From NCBI GenBank assembly GCA_963677165.2, contig CAXXSX010000001.1, forward strand, positions 992,001 through 1,056,000: a DNA stretch of 64,000 nt, read 5' to 3'. The position numbers were made by a program, and so were the translations under genes. Shown in pieces: positions 44,633-53,286 of the stretch; positions within the stretch are counted from its first letter, which is position 1; each line of letters starts with the position of its first letter. Origin of the DNA: JAFGXT01 sp963677165 (GTDB lineage: Bacteria > Verrucomicrobiota > Lentisphaeria > Victivallales > SZUA-371). Below the pieces are notes generated by a model that searched no databases, had not been told where the DNA came from, and saw nothing but the letters and a program-made list of their open reading frames with translations.

Positions 44633-46636
44633 ATGAAGATTTGGCGGGCTTTATTAGACCTTTCGCTGACCAGCAAGATATTTGGCCCCATGGTGCTCTT
44701 GGCTACCATGCTCACACTCGTGGCTGCCTGGCTCTTCTCCAACAACCTCGACGAGATACAACGCGACGCCTCAAAGCGCTTGATGCAAGCCAAAATTGAC
44801 GCAGTGCAGGCGGCCATCCGCCAGGAAGAAAACTCAGTGCTCAAACAAGCCGCGATCTTTAGCAAAGACCGCCGCATCATCAGCGCCTATCTGGCGGCCA
44901 ACCAGGGCAATATCGATGACCCAGAGGATCCGCGAGTGCAGGCGGCCCGCGTGGCGCTGCGTGAACAATTCATGGACTACCAAGAAGGGATTAAGACCAC
45001 CGGAGCCAAGAGCTACCGCTTGCATCTTCACCTGCCACCCGCGCGCTCCTTCTTGCGCACCTGGCGCCCACTGCAAGCCAAGAAAAATGGCGATTGGGTG
45101 GATCTCTCCGACGATCTCTCCTCCTTTCGGCAAATGGTCTTGGATGTCAACAGCACCAAGCAGAGCGAGCGAGGCATTGAGGCGGGCCGCGGCGGCTTGG
45201 TCATCCGCGGAGTGGTCCCCGTCAACGACGGCGAGCGTCACCTCGGTTCGCTAGAGGTCTACAGCTCATTTTCGGTGATCTCCAAGAGCCTAGCTGAGGA
45301 AGAGGGGCTCAAGATGAGCCTCTTGCTCAACGAAGAGATGCTCGAAGTCACCAAGAGCTTACAGGACCCGACACAGTATCCACTCTTGGGAAATTTCGTG
45401 TTGATAGATGGGCAGGACAACGCGCAGATCTTAAACGAACTCGGCGAGAGCTTCCTCGAGCAGGGCAAGCACGAGGCGGTCTTTCGCTGTGATGGCCACC
45501 ACACCTACGCAGCCTTCCCCATCCATGACTACGCTGGCAAGCAGCTGGCGGTGATGGTGCTAGAGCTCGACACCAGCGAATCGTCGACCCTGGTCTCTGG
45601 GGTGCTGCTCTTCCTCATCTTGGCTATTGGCGTGGCGGTGCTCTTATTGGTCCTCTATGGCTTCTGGGCTATCAATCAATTGGTCATCAAGCCAGTCAAG
45701 CGGGCGCGCTCTTTTGCCCAAAAGCTGGCCCAAGGCCAGCTCGATACCCGCCTCCCTGTTGACAACCGCGATGAGATCAATCGCCTCCAGAAGGCGCTCA
45801 ACTACATGGCCGAGGGTATCTCCAAGGTCATCGAATCCATCCAATTGGCGGTGATGCAGCTCAACCAGAACTCGGGCACTTTGGATGACCGTTCGGGGGC
45901 GCTCTCGGCCGGTGCCACAGAGCAAACCTCATCGGTTGAAGAGGTCAACCTGTCGATGGCCGATATTCGCGCCAGCACCAACCAAATTTCAGCCGAAGCC
46001 AAAGAGACTGAAGTCCTCGCTCAGGACACCAACAGCAATGCCAAGACAGCCGGCGAATCTGTACTTCAGACCGTCGATGAAATGAAGAATATCGTCAGCC
46101 GTATCCAAGTGATTGAAGAGATTGCTCGCCAGACCAACCTCCTCGCGCTCAACGCCGCGATTGAAGCAGCCCGGGCAGGAGAGCACGGTCGCGGCTTCGC
46201 GGTGGTCGCCGGCGAGGTCCGCAAGCTCGCCGAGCGCAGCGGCAGCGCCGCCGCAGAGATTCGGGATCTGTCGGCAACCAGCATCCAGGTCGCGAACACC
46301 GCTGGCGACAGCATTGGCGCCCTCTTGCCCCGCATTCAGCAAAGCGCTGAGCTGGTGCGCAGCATCAGTCAGCTGAGCGCTCTGCAACAAGAGCGCGTCG
46401 AGAGCATCAGCGTGGCATTGCAACAAACCTCAACGGTCGCCGAATCCTTTACCGACGTCGCTCACAATATCCGCGAGACGGCTGTTGATCTTGAAGAGCT
46501 GAGCGAGGCCATTGAACAGACGGTCTCCTTCTTCTCCTTGAGCGGTGGTGGCAGTGGAGCAGAGAGCTTGGCCATCGCGGTCTCACAGGTCGTCGATCAG
46601 TTTCAGCTGCAGCAGGCGCTGGAGCTCGATGACTAA
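44633..46636 (+). CDS. Methyl-accepting chemotaxis protein with double Cache (dCache_3-like) domain
   Basis: 667 residues. Membrane helix 1 (about 17-37), periplasmic sensor (about 38-325) with YRLHLHLPPARSFLRTWRP, the phrase typical of dCache_3 sensors, and DLSSFRQMVLDVN, GGLVIRGVVPV; membrane helix 2 (about 327-352, LILAIGVAVLLLVLYGFW), HAMP, and signalling domain with IARQTNLLALNAAIEAARAGEHGRGFAVVAGEVRKLAERS split here only for description. Ligand unknown. Its TAA overlaps the first base of element E3. Close paralog of the frame-broken receptor at 51.2 kb. Confidence 0.92.
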   Translation: MKIWRALLDLSLTSKIFGPMVLLATMLTLVAAWLFSNNLDEIQRDASKRLMQAKIDAVQAAIRQEENSVLKQAAIFSKDRRIISAYLAANQGNIDDPEDPRVQAARVALREQFMDYQEGIKTTGAKSYRLHLHLPPARSFLRTWRPLQAKKNGDWVDLSDDLSSFRQMVLDVNSTKQSERGIEAGRGGLVIRGVVPVNDGERHLGSLEVYSSFSVISKSLAEEEGLKMSLLLNEEMLEVTKSLQDPTQYPLLGNFVLIDGQDNAQILNELGESFLEQGKHEAVFRCDGHHTYAAFPIHDYAGKQLAVMVLELDTSESSTLVSGVLLFLILAIGVAVLLLVLYGFWAINQLVIKPVKRARSFAQKLAQGQLDTRLPVDNRDEINRLQKALNYMAEGISKVIESIQLAVMQLNQNSGTLDDRSGALSAGATEQTSSVEEVNLSMADIRASTNQISAEAKETEVLAQDTNSNAKTAGESVLQTVDEMKNIVSRIQVIEEIARQTNLLALNAAIEAARAGEHGRGFAVVAGEVRKLAERSGSAAAEIRDLSATSIQVANTAGDSIGALLPRIQQSAELVRSISQLSALQQERVESISVALQQTSTVAESFTDVAHNIRETAVDLEELSEAIEQTVSFFSLSGGGSGAESLAIAVSQVVDQFQLQQALELDD

Positions 46637-46793
46637 GGGTCTGTCCAGAAAAAGTGCGCGCATTCGGCGAAGTAGTCTTCCTGAGTTCAAGGAGGGGAAA
46701 GTGAGTCATAGTGAGCTATGGCGAGCTTTTCTCGACGCTGAAATCGGCAAGAGGACAAGCCGCAGAAGCAGCAGTTTTTTTTGGACAGCCCCT
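46636..46793 (+). repeat. Palindromic element E3
   Basis: 158 bp. Ends AGGGTCTGTCCAGAAAAA and TTTTTTTTGGACAGCCCCT (17 of 19 paired). Core GAGTTCAAGGAGG, apical hairpin CATAG-TGAG-CTATG, CGAG-CTTTT-CTCG hairpin, GAAATCGG, AAGCCGCAGAAG. Stem arms differ from E1 yet still pair. First base is the last base of the chemoreceptor stop codon. Confidence 0.8.
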
Positions 46794-46794
46794 A

Positions 46795-47122
46795 AGGGTC
46801 TGCGTGTAAATCGAGTAACTGAATTCGACCCCTAGCCCCTTCGACTAAACCAGGAATCACACAAATGCGAACAACGAGAGCCTCCCACCACCGAGCCGTT
46901 GAGGAGCAAGAACCCTGCAATAGCAGGCGATTGCGTCACAAAACGCGGAGGAACTGTTGGCGTTTTGTGTAGCGATTCCATGATTCCTGGTTTAGCTCAG
47001 GGTCAGGATGAGTTCGTCGAGTTCACGGAGCGGATTCGCGGTCATAGTGGGCTACTACAAGGATTCGCGACACCAAAATCGGCGTGCTCAAGCGCCGCAC
47101 AAAGAGCAGTTTGGTTTCGAGC
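46795..47122 (+). repeat. Palindromic element E4, interrupted by E7
   Basis: Left end 46795-46827 (AGGGTCTGCGTGTAAATCGA..CTGAATTCG) matches E1, then about 180 bp of E7, then the E1-like core from about 47,010 (GTCGAGTTCACGGAGCGG, hairpin TAG-TGGG-CTA, GCGACACCAAAATCGG, GCCGCAC). The right end near 47,122 no longer pairs well with the left. Confidence 0.65.
46831..47007 (+). repeat. Divergent palindromic element E7, nested in E4
   Basis: Arms CTAAACCAGGAATCA (46845-46859) and TGATTCCTGGTTTAG (46981-46995) pair perfectly and extend outward (CCTAGCCC.. / ..GGGTCAGG) and inward (CACAAATGCG / CGTTTTGTG). Inside: GTTGAGGAGC, apical hairpin CCTGC-AATA-GCAGG, GCGTCACAAAACG. Same layout as E1 with different stems. 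Confidence 0.7.
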
Positions 47123-47216
47123 GGCCCCAAAGCCGACTTTGGCTAGGAATTCGTCTCCCAATCTGCACCTCAGTCGCTATTGCAGTCTGCTGGCATTGCC
47201 GGGTAGAGTGTGGTCG

Positions 47217-47380
47217 CTTAGGGGGCTTGCAGAAATAGATTGCCTGCAACCGGCGCGGTGAGCGCGCCGAGTTCAAGGAGCGGATTCGTAGTCATCGTGG
47301 GCTATTACAAGGATTCGCGACAGAAATCGGAGCGCTCACAAGCCGCAGAGAGCGCAATCTATTTTTGTGAGCCTCCTTAG
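47217..47380 (+). repeat. Palindromic element E5
   Basis: 164 bp. Ends CTTAGGGGGCTTGCAGAAAT(AGATTGC) and (GCAATCT)ATTTTTGTGAGCCTCCTTAG pair at 22 of 27 positions. Inner stem GCGG-TGAGCGC / GCGCTCA-CAAG-CCGC, core GAGTTCAAGGAGCGGATTCG, GCGACAGAAATCGG. Ends about 33 bp before the TPR gene start. Confidence 0.8.
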
Positions 47381-47412
47381 GGCCCATACACCTTGAACAC
47401 GCTGGGAGTACG

Positions 47413-47892
47413 ATGGACACGATTGAAAACTTCTCCGTTGAAGAGTTGATGACCGCTGCTCGCACTGCTGCGCTTGAGAAGCGAATGAATGACGCGTCGC
47501 TGCTGCTCGACCAAATCCTGGAGCGCGATCCCAATCACATTCGAGCGCTCGACCTCTATGGTTTCGTGCGATACTTCCAGAAGCGCTACTATGTCGCTGA
47601 GGGCTACAATCGCGAGGTCCTCGCGCGCCTCCCTGGACATGCCTACGCGCTCAAAGGCCTGGGCCTCTGCTTGGCTCGCACTCAACGGCTCGAAGAGGGG
47701 CTAAAGTTGGTGCGCGAGGCGATCACCTGCAAACCAACCTGGGCCGACCCTTATTGGGATATGGCGGTTGTTCTCAACGAGAATGAACGCTTTGAAGAGG
47801 CGATTGAGGTCCTAGATGAGGCCATTGAGAAGCTGACTGAGACCGCTCGCTTCGAAAGCTTTAAAGAAAAAATCAAGGAGCGAATGGGATGA
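47413..47892 (+). CDS. Small TPR protein
   Basis: 159 residues, ATG with GGGAG four bases upstream. Four TPR-type helix pairs (NDASLLLDQILERDPNHIRALDLYG, YYVAEGYNREVLARLPGHAYALKGLG, RLEEGLKLVREAITCKPTWADPYWDMAV, EAIEVLDEAIEKLT). No signal peptide; cytosolic adaptor inferred. Its stop overlaps the start of the dehydrogenase downstream (ATGA), so the two proteins are made together and may act on the same substrate or complex. Confidence 0.8.
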   Translation: MDTIENFSVEELMTAARTAALEKRMNDASLLLDQILERDPNHIRALDLYGFVRYFQKRYYVAEGYNREVLARLPGHAYALKGLGLCLARTQRLEEGLKLVREAITCKPTWADPYWDMAVVLNENERFEEAIEVLDEAIEKLTETARFESFKEKIKERMG

Positions 47893-48695
47893 CACAGCTG
47901 CTTGGGAGCCGCGTGCTCATCACCGGAGCGGGTAGCGGCATTGGCCGGCTGATGGCGCTTGAGATCGCCCAGCGCGGCGGGTTGCCCATCCTCTGGGATA
48001 TCGACGGCGCATCTTTGGGGAGGCTGGTCTGTGAGCTCAATGAGCTCGGGGCAACAGAGTTCTCTACAGCCGCGGTCGATATCTCTGACCGAGGGCAAGT
48101 CGAGGCCGCAGCCGCGGCGGCCTTGGCCGCTGGCCCGGTTGACATCATCATCAACAATGCAGGGGTTGTCAGCGGCAAGGCCTTGCTTGAGCTAAGCGAT
48201 GAGGAGATAGAGAAGACTTTTGGCGTCAACACCCTCTCTCTCTTCTGGACCACGCGGGCTTTCTTGCCCTCGATGATAGCAAGGAAACGTGGCCACATCG
48301 TCACCATTGCCTCTGCAGCGGGGACCATTGGCGTCTCGAAGCTGACAGATTATAGCGCGTCGAAGTTCGCGGCCTTCGGCTTTGACGAGTCATTGCGCGT
48401 TGAACTCCGTCAGCAAGCCTCCTCAATCAAGACCACCATTGTCTGCCCCTACTACATTGATACTGGCATGTTCAAAGGGGTCAAGACCCGCTTCTCAGCG
48501 CTCTTGCCGATTCTTGATGAGGAGCAGGTCGCGACCAAGATCATCAAAGCGATCGAGGGGGATCGAGCGCGTCTTTACATGCCCCCCCTCGTCTATCTGG
48601 TCCCCTTGTTGCGGATGCTACCACCGCGCCTCTTTGACCGGATCGCCAATATCCTCGGCATCAACGTCTCCATGGATGCCTTCAAAGGGCGCTGA
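47889..48695 (+). CDS. Short-chain dehydrogenase/reductase
   Basis: 268 residues, classical SDR. Dinucleotide motif TGAGSGIG (about 13-20), INNAG (95-99), catalytic Ser in IASAAG, YSASK (Tyr-xxx-Lys, about 154-158). The C-terminus is longer and more hydrophobic (LYMPPLVYLVPLLRMLPPRLFDRIANILGI), as in membrane-associated retinol/steroid-type SDRs (RDH10/HSD17B11 group), so a lipid-like substrate is plausible. Coupled to the TPR gene by 4-nt overlap. Confidence 0.88.
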   Translation: MTQLLGSRVLITGAGSGIGRLMALEIAQRGGLPILWDIDGASLGRLVCELNELGATEFSTAAVDISDRGQVEAAAAAALAAGPVDIIINNAGVVSGKALLELSDEEIEKTFGVNTLSLFWTTRAFLPSMIARKRGHIVTIASAAGTIGVSKLTDYSASKFAAFGFDESLRVELRQQASSIKTTIVCPYYIDTGMFKGVKTRFSALLPILDEEQVATKIIKAIEGDRARLYMPPLVYLVPLLRMLPPRLFDRIANILGINVSMDAFKGR

Positions 48696-48707
48696 GCAGC
48701 CCAGGCT

Positions 48708-49208
48708 CTAGCCAATGGCCTTGAGCGCCGCCTCGTAATTGGGTTCCTCAACAATTTCGGGTACCAGCTCTGTATAGGTCACGGTGCCCTCAGCATCGAG
48801 GATGACGATCGCCCTCGCCATCAAGCCCGCCATGGGACCGTCGACGATCTCTACGCCATAGCTTTGGGCAAACTTACCAGTGCGGAAATCTGAAGCGTTG
48901 ACCACATTCTCGATCCCCTCACTTGAGCAAAAGCGCCCATGAGCGAAGGGAAGATCCATCGAAGCACAGACGACTTCGACTCCCTCGAGCTTGCCTGCTT
49001 CCACATTGAAGCGGCGCACGCTGGCAGCGCAGACTGGGGTATCCAGGCTCGGGAAGATGTTGAGGACAACTTGCTTGCCCCGCAAATCACTGGAGCTCAG
49101 CGCCGAAAGGTCGGTCTTAACCAATTCGAAATCTGGCGCCTTCGACCCCACCTTGGGGAGCTCACCATTGGTGTTGATGGGGTTGCCTTTCAGTAGAATT
49201 TGAGCCAT
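48708..49208 (-). CDS. tpx: Thiol peroxidase (Tpx)
   Basis: 166 residues from the ATG at 49208 with AGGAG upstream; longer readings add an unrelated leader. Atypical 2-Cys peroxiredoxin that reduces peroxides using thioredoxin. Peroxidatic Cys60 in PSLDTPVCAASVRRFN and resolving Cys94 in GRFCSSEG are both present at the usual Tpx spacing (61/95 in E. coli). PDFELVKTDLS and the ARAIVILDAEGTVTYTELVPEI segment are family typical. Convergent with the dehydrogenase gene, 12 nt apart. Confidence 0.93.
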   Translation of the reverse strand: MAQILLKGNPINTNGELPKVGSKAPDFELVKTDLSALSSSDLRGKQVVLNIFPSLDTPVCAASVRRFNVEAGKLEGVEVVCASMDLPFAHGRFCSSEGIENVVNASDFRTGKFAQSYGVEIVDGPMAGLMARAIVILDAEGTVTYTELVPEIVEEPNYEAALKAIG

Positions 49209-49612
49209 TTCGCACTCCTCTTGGCACGCTAGCGGCGAGCCTAAAAAAAGAAAATCGTCAGTCAGAAAGATCAGGACTCTATGTCCATATTCGCTGTTGG
49301 TTACGAGACAGCTCGCCAAAGCGTTCACCGAAAAATGGAGATTCTTTGACTGATATCGATGGCACTTGAGGAGGGCTGGTGTTGACTGAGTACGACTGGC
49401 GCGTAGCACCTAGATGACTGAGGCAGAAGTAACGAGCCGGAGGACGAAGGAGCTGGCGTCGAGTTCGAGAAGCGAGGAGACAGCTGTGGCAGCGCCACCG
49501 CACCGACGAGCGACGAAGAAATCGACGTCAGGGACAAGTCACACCGGCTTGGGACTTCTGCCGAGGTCATCTAAGTTGAAGGCAACCTCCAGCCAATTCT
49601 AAAAGGAGCGCC
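49209..49612. other. 404-bp gap between tpx and the 405-residue gene
   Basis: Left half: tpx leader, nothing else recognised. Right half: palindromic element E6. No gene seen. Confidence 0.6.
49410..49575 (+). repeat. Palindromic element E6
   Basis: 166 bp. Ends CTAGATGACTGAGGCAGAAGT and ACTTCTGCCGAGGTCATCTAAG pair over about 20 bp; inner GAGCCGG/CCGGCTT; then GGCGTCGAGTTC/GAAATCGACGTC (one G-A mismatch); apical hairpin GCTG-TGG-CAGC. None of the stems matches E1 in sequence, but all occupy the same positions. Confidence 0.75.
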
Positions 49613-50830
49613 ATGTACATCACAGCATTTGTCAACCGCGATGAGCTCTTTGACCTCGCCACTCGCTGGCTCGCCGGAGACCTCCAAGCGGGTGATGGTC
49701 GCTTCGCAACCGAGGCATTCACTTTCGAGAGCTTGATCTCTGCACCCACCGCTCTGATGCTGGCACACAAAATCGGCCAAGTGGTTGCTCAAGGGCCTAT
49801 CCGCACTGAGCGGGTGCGTAACAAGGACACCGTTCGCCGTCGCCTTGTTGAGACGATTGCAGAAAGCACGCCGCGAATTCGCGAACTCTATCAATGCTAC
49901 CAAAACAACCCTCGAGACTACTTCCCCCAAACCCCAGCCGACATCACCCTGGCTTACAGTGCGGATGGGCGCCTTGTCGGGATGACGCGGATCAAACGCA
50001 CCCAGCGAATTGCAGAGAAAGTCTCGCGGCGAATCTCAGATCGCTTGGCTGGCCACATCAACCAGACCGCCATCGAGATCGCGCGGCAACGTGCAGAAAA
50101 AGCCCATCTGCCCTTGGAAGCCCTTATCTCAAGCATCGACGAAATGAGTAGTGACTTCGAGGAGGCCGAGCGGCGCGTGGCACGTGCCTTCAGCGAAGGG
50201 CTTACCTTCTCACCAGAGGAGCTGAGGATTGATGATATCGTTGGCTTCAAGTTTGTCGGCAGCGATAGACAGCTCGAGCTCATCGAGCGCGTACTGCTCA
50301 ACACCCCTAATGTAAGCTTGGTAGAACGAGAGCTGCATCGTGGACAGTACAATGACACCAATATTTTGGTTGATATCAACTTGCCCTCGAAGGAGGAGAT
50401 CCTCCAGCGCGCAAAGGAGCTAGATCCCAGGCAGGTCGCACGACGAGGGCTCGAGCCCAAACATTTCCAACGTGATCTTGCGGCCTACTTGGAACGTGGT
50501 CGCGATACCTTTAGAGCGGAGTTCATCCTCACCTCCTGTGAGGAACTCGTTGAGTCAGAGTTTGGGCGCAGTATCCACGAAGAGCGGATCCTCGAGCAGC
50601 GCCGCAAACTCGCCTATCGAGGACGCATCGCCCACAACGCCCGTTACATTATCGAGTATCTCCTCCATTTCGCTGTCTCACCTGAGATAGCCATCAACCA
50701 GATCCCCTTTGCGATGGATGGGCGCTATCTGCCCGACACTTTCAACCAGCAGATCAATCGGCTTTTCGGTATTGACGCAGACAGCCCGCTCTTTGACGAC
50801 TACTTGATGCAGGTTGCCAGCAAAGCCTGA
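49613..50830 (+). CDS. Uncharacterised 405-residue protein
   Basis: ATG with AAAAGGAGCGCC, an ideal start. I do not recognise the family. It is soluble, mostly helical and charged; the segment LRIDDIVGFKFVGSDRQLEL...VERELHRGQYNDTNILVDINLP (about 200-255) has a faint likeness to RelA/SpoT-type nucleotidyltransferase cores (DxVG..., then H-GYND), and a short Arg/Lys-rich helix follows (KELDPRQVARRGLEPKHFQRD). No HD hydrolase or TGS domain is seen. If related to RSH enzymes it would be a divergent small synthetase; this is a weak suggestion. Single gene, preceded by element E6. Confidence 0.6.
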   Translation: MYITAFVNRDELFDLATRWLAGDLQAGDGRFATEAFTFESLISAPTALMLAHKIGQVVAQGPIRTERVRNKDTVRRRLVETIAESTPRIRELYQCYQNNPRDYFPQTPADITLAYSADGRLVGMTRIKRTQRIAEKVSRRISDRLAGHINQTAIEIARQRAEKAHLPLEALISSIDEMSSDFEEAERRVARAFSEGLTFSPEELRIDDIVGFKFVGSDRQLELIERVLLNTPNVSLVERELHRGQYNDTNILVDINLPSKEEILQRAKELDPRQVARRGLEPKHFQRDLAAYLERGRDTFRAEFILTSCEELVESEFGRSIHEERILEQRRKLAYRGRIAHNARYIIEYLLHFAVSPEIAINQIPFAMDGRYLPDTFNQQINRLFGIDADSPLFDDYLMQVASKA

Positions 50831-51207
50831 AGCAAGGAGCTTCACGGTGTTTCGTTTAGCTACAGTTGGAGTGAAAAAAAAAACTGGGCTCAGACCATCT
50901 TCTAGGCCCTGGGAATCTGCGCATTCTGGCTCGCTGACAACACTTGCACGATACAAACCCTGTCTACTTAGTGGAGAGATGCTATCCCATTCATCGGGTC
51001 GGCCGCAAAATCGACTACACTTTTGGGGTACTTTTGTCAACATAAGCCGACGTAAAACCACAACAAAGCACCCTAAGTGTCTGTCAACAATAAATTTTTG
51101 AACCTCCACTGCAAAGAAGGACCCCAAAAAGCATTTCAAAGATGAAATAGGACTCCTCCCTCAAACGATTCATCTCAGCAAGTGGCTCAAAAAACCAAGG
51201 AAGAAAG
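50831..51207. other. 377-bp non-coding stretch before the third chemoreceptor
   Basis: A short hairpin TGAAGC-AAGGA-GCTTCA overlaps the preceding stop, and a run of ten A lies near 50,875. No gene, element or clear promoter recognised. Confidence 0.5.
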
Positions 51208-53096
51208 ATGAAGATTCGCTTGAAGGTCGGTCTCCCCACAGCTGGTATTGCCGTTGTCCTCTCTGGCCTTTGCCTCTGGTTTGTCCACGACCAGCTGCAG
51301 TCTCTTGAGGAAGATGTCATCCAAGACAACCTCGACGGTCGCGTTGCCCAGGTCCTGACCTCAATAACTCAGGCCAGTGATTCGGCGCTCTCTCAAGCCG
51401 CCCTTTTCAGCCTTGAAGAAGATGTCATCGCAGCCTACGAGATCGCCCACCAGGGAGATCTCGCTGACGAAAATGATCCCTATCTGCAACAAGCACGTGA
51501 GGCCCTAAGAGCCAAACTTGGCGATACCATGAAGGGCCATAAGCTCAACGTCGGAAGCGACTTCAAGATCCACTTTCACCTGCCCAGTGTTCGAAGCCTG
51601 GCGCGGATGTGGCGCCCAAAACAAGCCAAGCGCAATGGTGAGTGGGTCGATATTTCTGACGATTTGAGCGCTTTCCGCAATACCGTCGCCGATGTCAATA
51701 CCAGTAAAGTGCCGATCAAGGGCATCGAGCCAGGGAGAGGTGGCTTCACCATCCGCGGCCTCGCCCCCATCTCAAATGAAGGAAAGCACTTGGGTTCGGT
51801 TGAAGTGCTGCTCCCCTTTACTGAAATCATGCGCCCTTTGGAGGAGGACGAGAAGCTCAAGGCCCTCCTCTTCATGGATGCCAAGCTCTTGCCGATCACG
51901 ACCCAAACTCCAAGACGCCGCCAAATACCCAGTCCTCTATGAGCAATTTGTCCTCATTGCCGGACTGGAAAACGATTCCTTGGCCACCAACCTAGACCGC
52001 AATTTCCTCGCCCAAGGCATGGAGAAGCGGGTCATTCAGCACGACGACGAGAGCGCTCAAATCGCCTTTCCCATTGAGGATTACTCGGGAAAAACCATCG
52101 GGGTGATGGTCCTCTCCCTCGATATCTCTCAGATGAGTTCGACCCCTCGCTGGAGTCAACACCTCGGTGCTCATTACGCTAATCGTACTGACTCTGGTGC
52201 TCTCTATGATGGGTCTCATACTCATTACCTTCCTTATCCTCAGGCCTCTCGACAAAACCCTCGTTTTCGCAGCTGAACTTGCCCAAGGAAAAGTCAGGTC
52301 GCGCCTCGATCACAAGCAGAACGACGAAATTGGCTCGCTGGTCTCGGCCCTCAACAATATTGGCGCCAGCTTCTGTACTTCACTCACTGAGGTCGAATCG
52401 GTCGCCAGCCGTATCACAGGGCAGAGCGCCGAACTCTCAGATGTGGCCGTCGGGGTTTCGGCCAGCGCAGAGGAAGAGTCGGCTTCGATGGAGCAGGTCT
52501 CTGCTGCCATTCAGAACATCACCGAAGCCATCGAGCAGACCAGCAGCAGCGCCGTCGAAACCAGCGGCATTGCCCAGTCCACTACCGAACGCGCTCAGCG
52601 AGGTGGCGACGCCGTTGAGAAAACAACCGAGGCGATGAAGCTCGTTGTCGAGAAGATCGGGGTCATTGAGGAGATCGCCCGGCAAACCAATCTCCTTGCG
52701 CTCAATGCTGCCATTGAGGCTGCCCGAGCCGGAGAACATGGCCGAGGATTCGCGGTGGTCGCCGGTGAGGTGCGCAAGCTCGCCGAGCGCAGCGGCGAGG
52801 CTGCCAATGAAATTCAGTCCATCTCCAGCCAGAGCATGATGGTCGCTGGGCGCGCAGGTGAAGAAATCAGCGCGATGTTGCCGATGATTAACAAAACCCT
52901 GGCCTTGGTCCAGGACATCGCCCAGCAAAGCCGCGCCCAGCATGATCAGCTCGATGAGATCTCCCAAGCCGTCGACCAGATGAATATTGTCTCCCACCAG
53001 AATGTGGAGGTCTCTTCTCGGATGTCGGGGAGCGCGGAAGGGCTGACCAACTTGAGCGAGAATCTCAACCAAACCCTGGCTGCTTTTGAGCTCTAA
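51208..53096 (+). CDS. Methyl-accepting chemotaxis protein (dCache_3-like) with two frame breaks
   Basis: 628 residues if two extra C are removed (one in 51902-51904, one in 52143-52146). Frame 1 gives the N-terminal helix and first sensor half (KIHFHLPSVRSLARMWRP, FRNTVADVNTS, GGFTIRGLAPI), frame 2 the segment QDAAKYPVLYEQFVLIAGLE...VMVLSLDISQMSS, frame 3 the second membrane helix (LILITFLIL), HAMP and signalling domain with IARQTNLLALNAAIEAARAGEH. All three parts align in order with the receptor at 44.6 kb, so it is one gene. Both breaks are +1 at C runs: sequencing error is likely. Confidence 0.85.
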
Positions 53097-53161
53097 TCCC
53101 ACACAATAGTCTCAGGAAAAAAATCGCCCCTTCAGCTGCGTCACCCTGGCCAGAGGCCAGG

Positions 53162-53213
53162 GGCCGCGGGGGGTGAGCATCGTTGGGGCAAAGCTGGTGT
53201 CGCGTTCGAAACC
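53162..53213 (+). repeat. Two-box intergenic element, copy 7
   Basis: Box A ggccgcgggg at 53162-53171, 29 nt, box B cgcgttcgaaacc at 53201. Lies between the chemoreceptor and the convergent kinase gene. Confidence 0.65.
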
Positions 53214-53286
53214 GGGACATCACCAGCTCGCATCGCCTCGCAAGCCCACGATCGCCGCACCCAAACGTGGGGTTGGATGAGCGCTT

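Larger units (their letters stand above)
46637..47412. other. 776-bp non-coding stretch filled with palindromic elements
   Basis: Elements E3, E4, E7 and E5 occupy most of it, E7 lying inside E4. No reading frame here is kept between copies, so I see no gene. Confidence 0.75.

Noticed and set aside
46545..46835. 96-codon ORF covering E3
   Set aside because: Starts inside the chemoreceptor and reads through a palindromic element whose frame is not kept in other copies.
41411..49575. Retron or insertion sequence
   Set aside because: No reverse transcriptase, transposase or RAYT gene is found in the window, so only non-autonomous or structural roles can be proposed.
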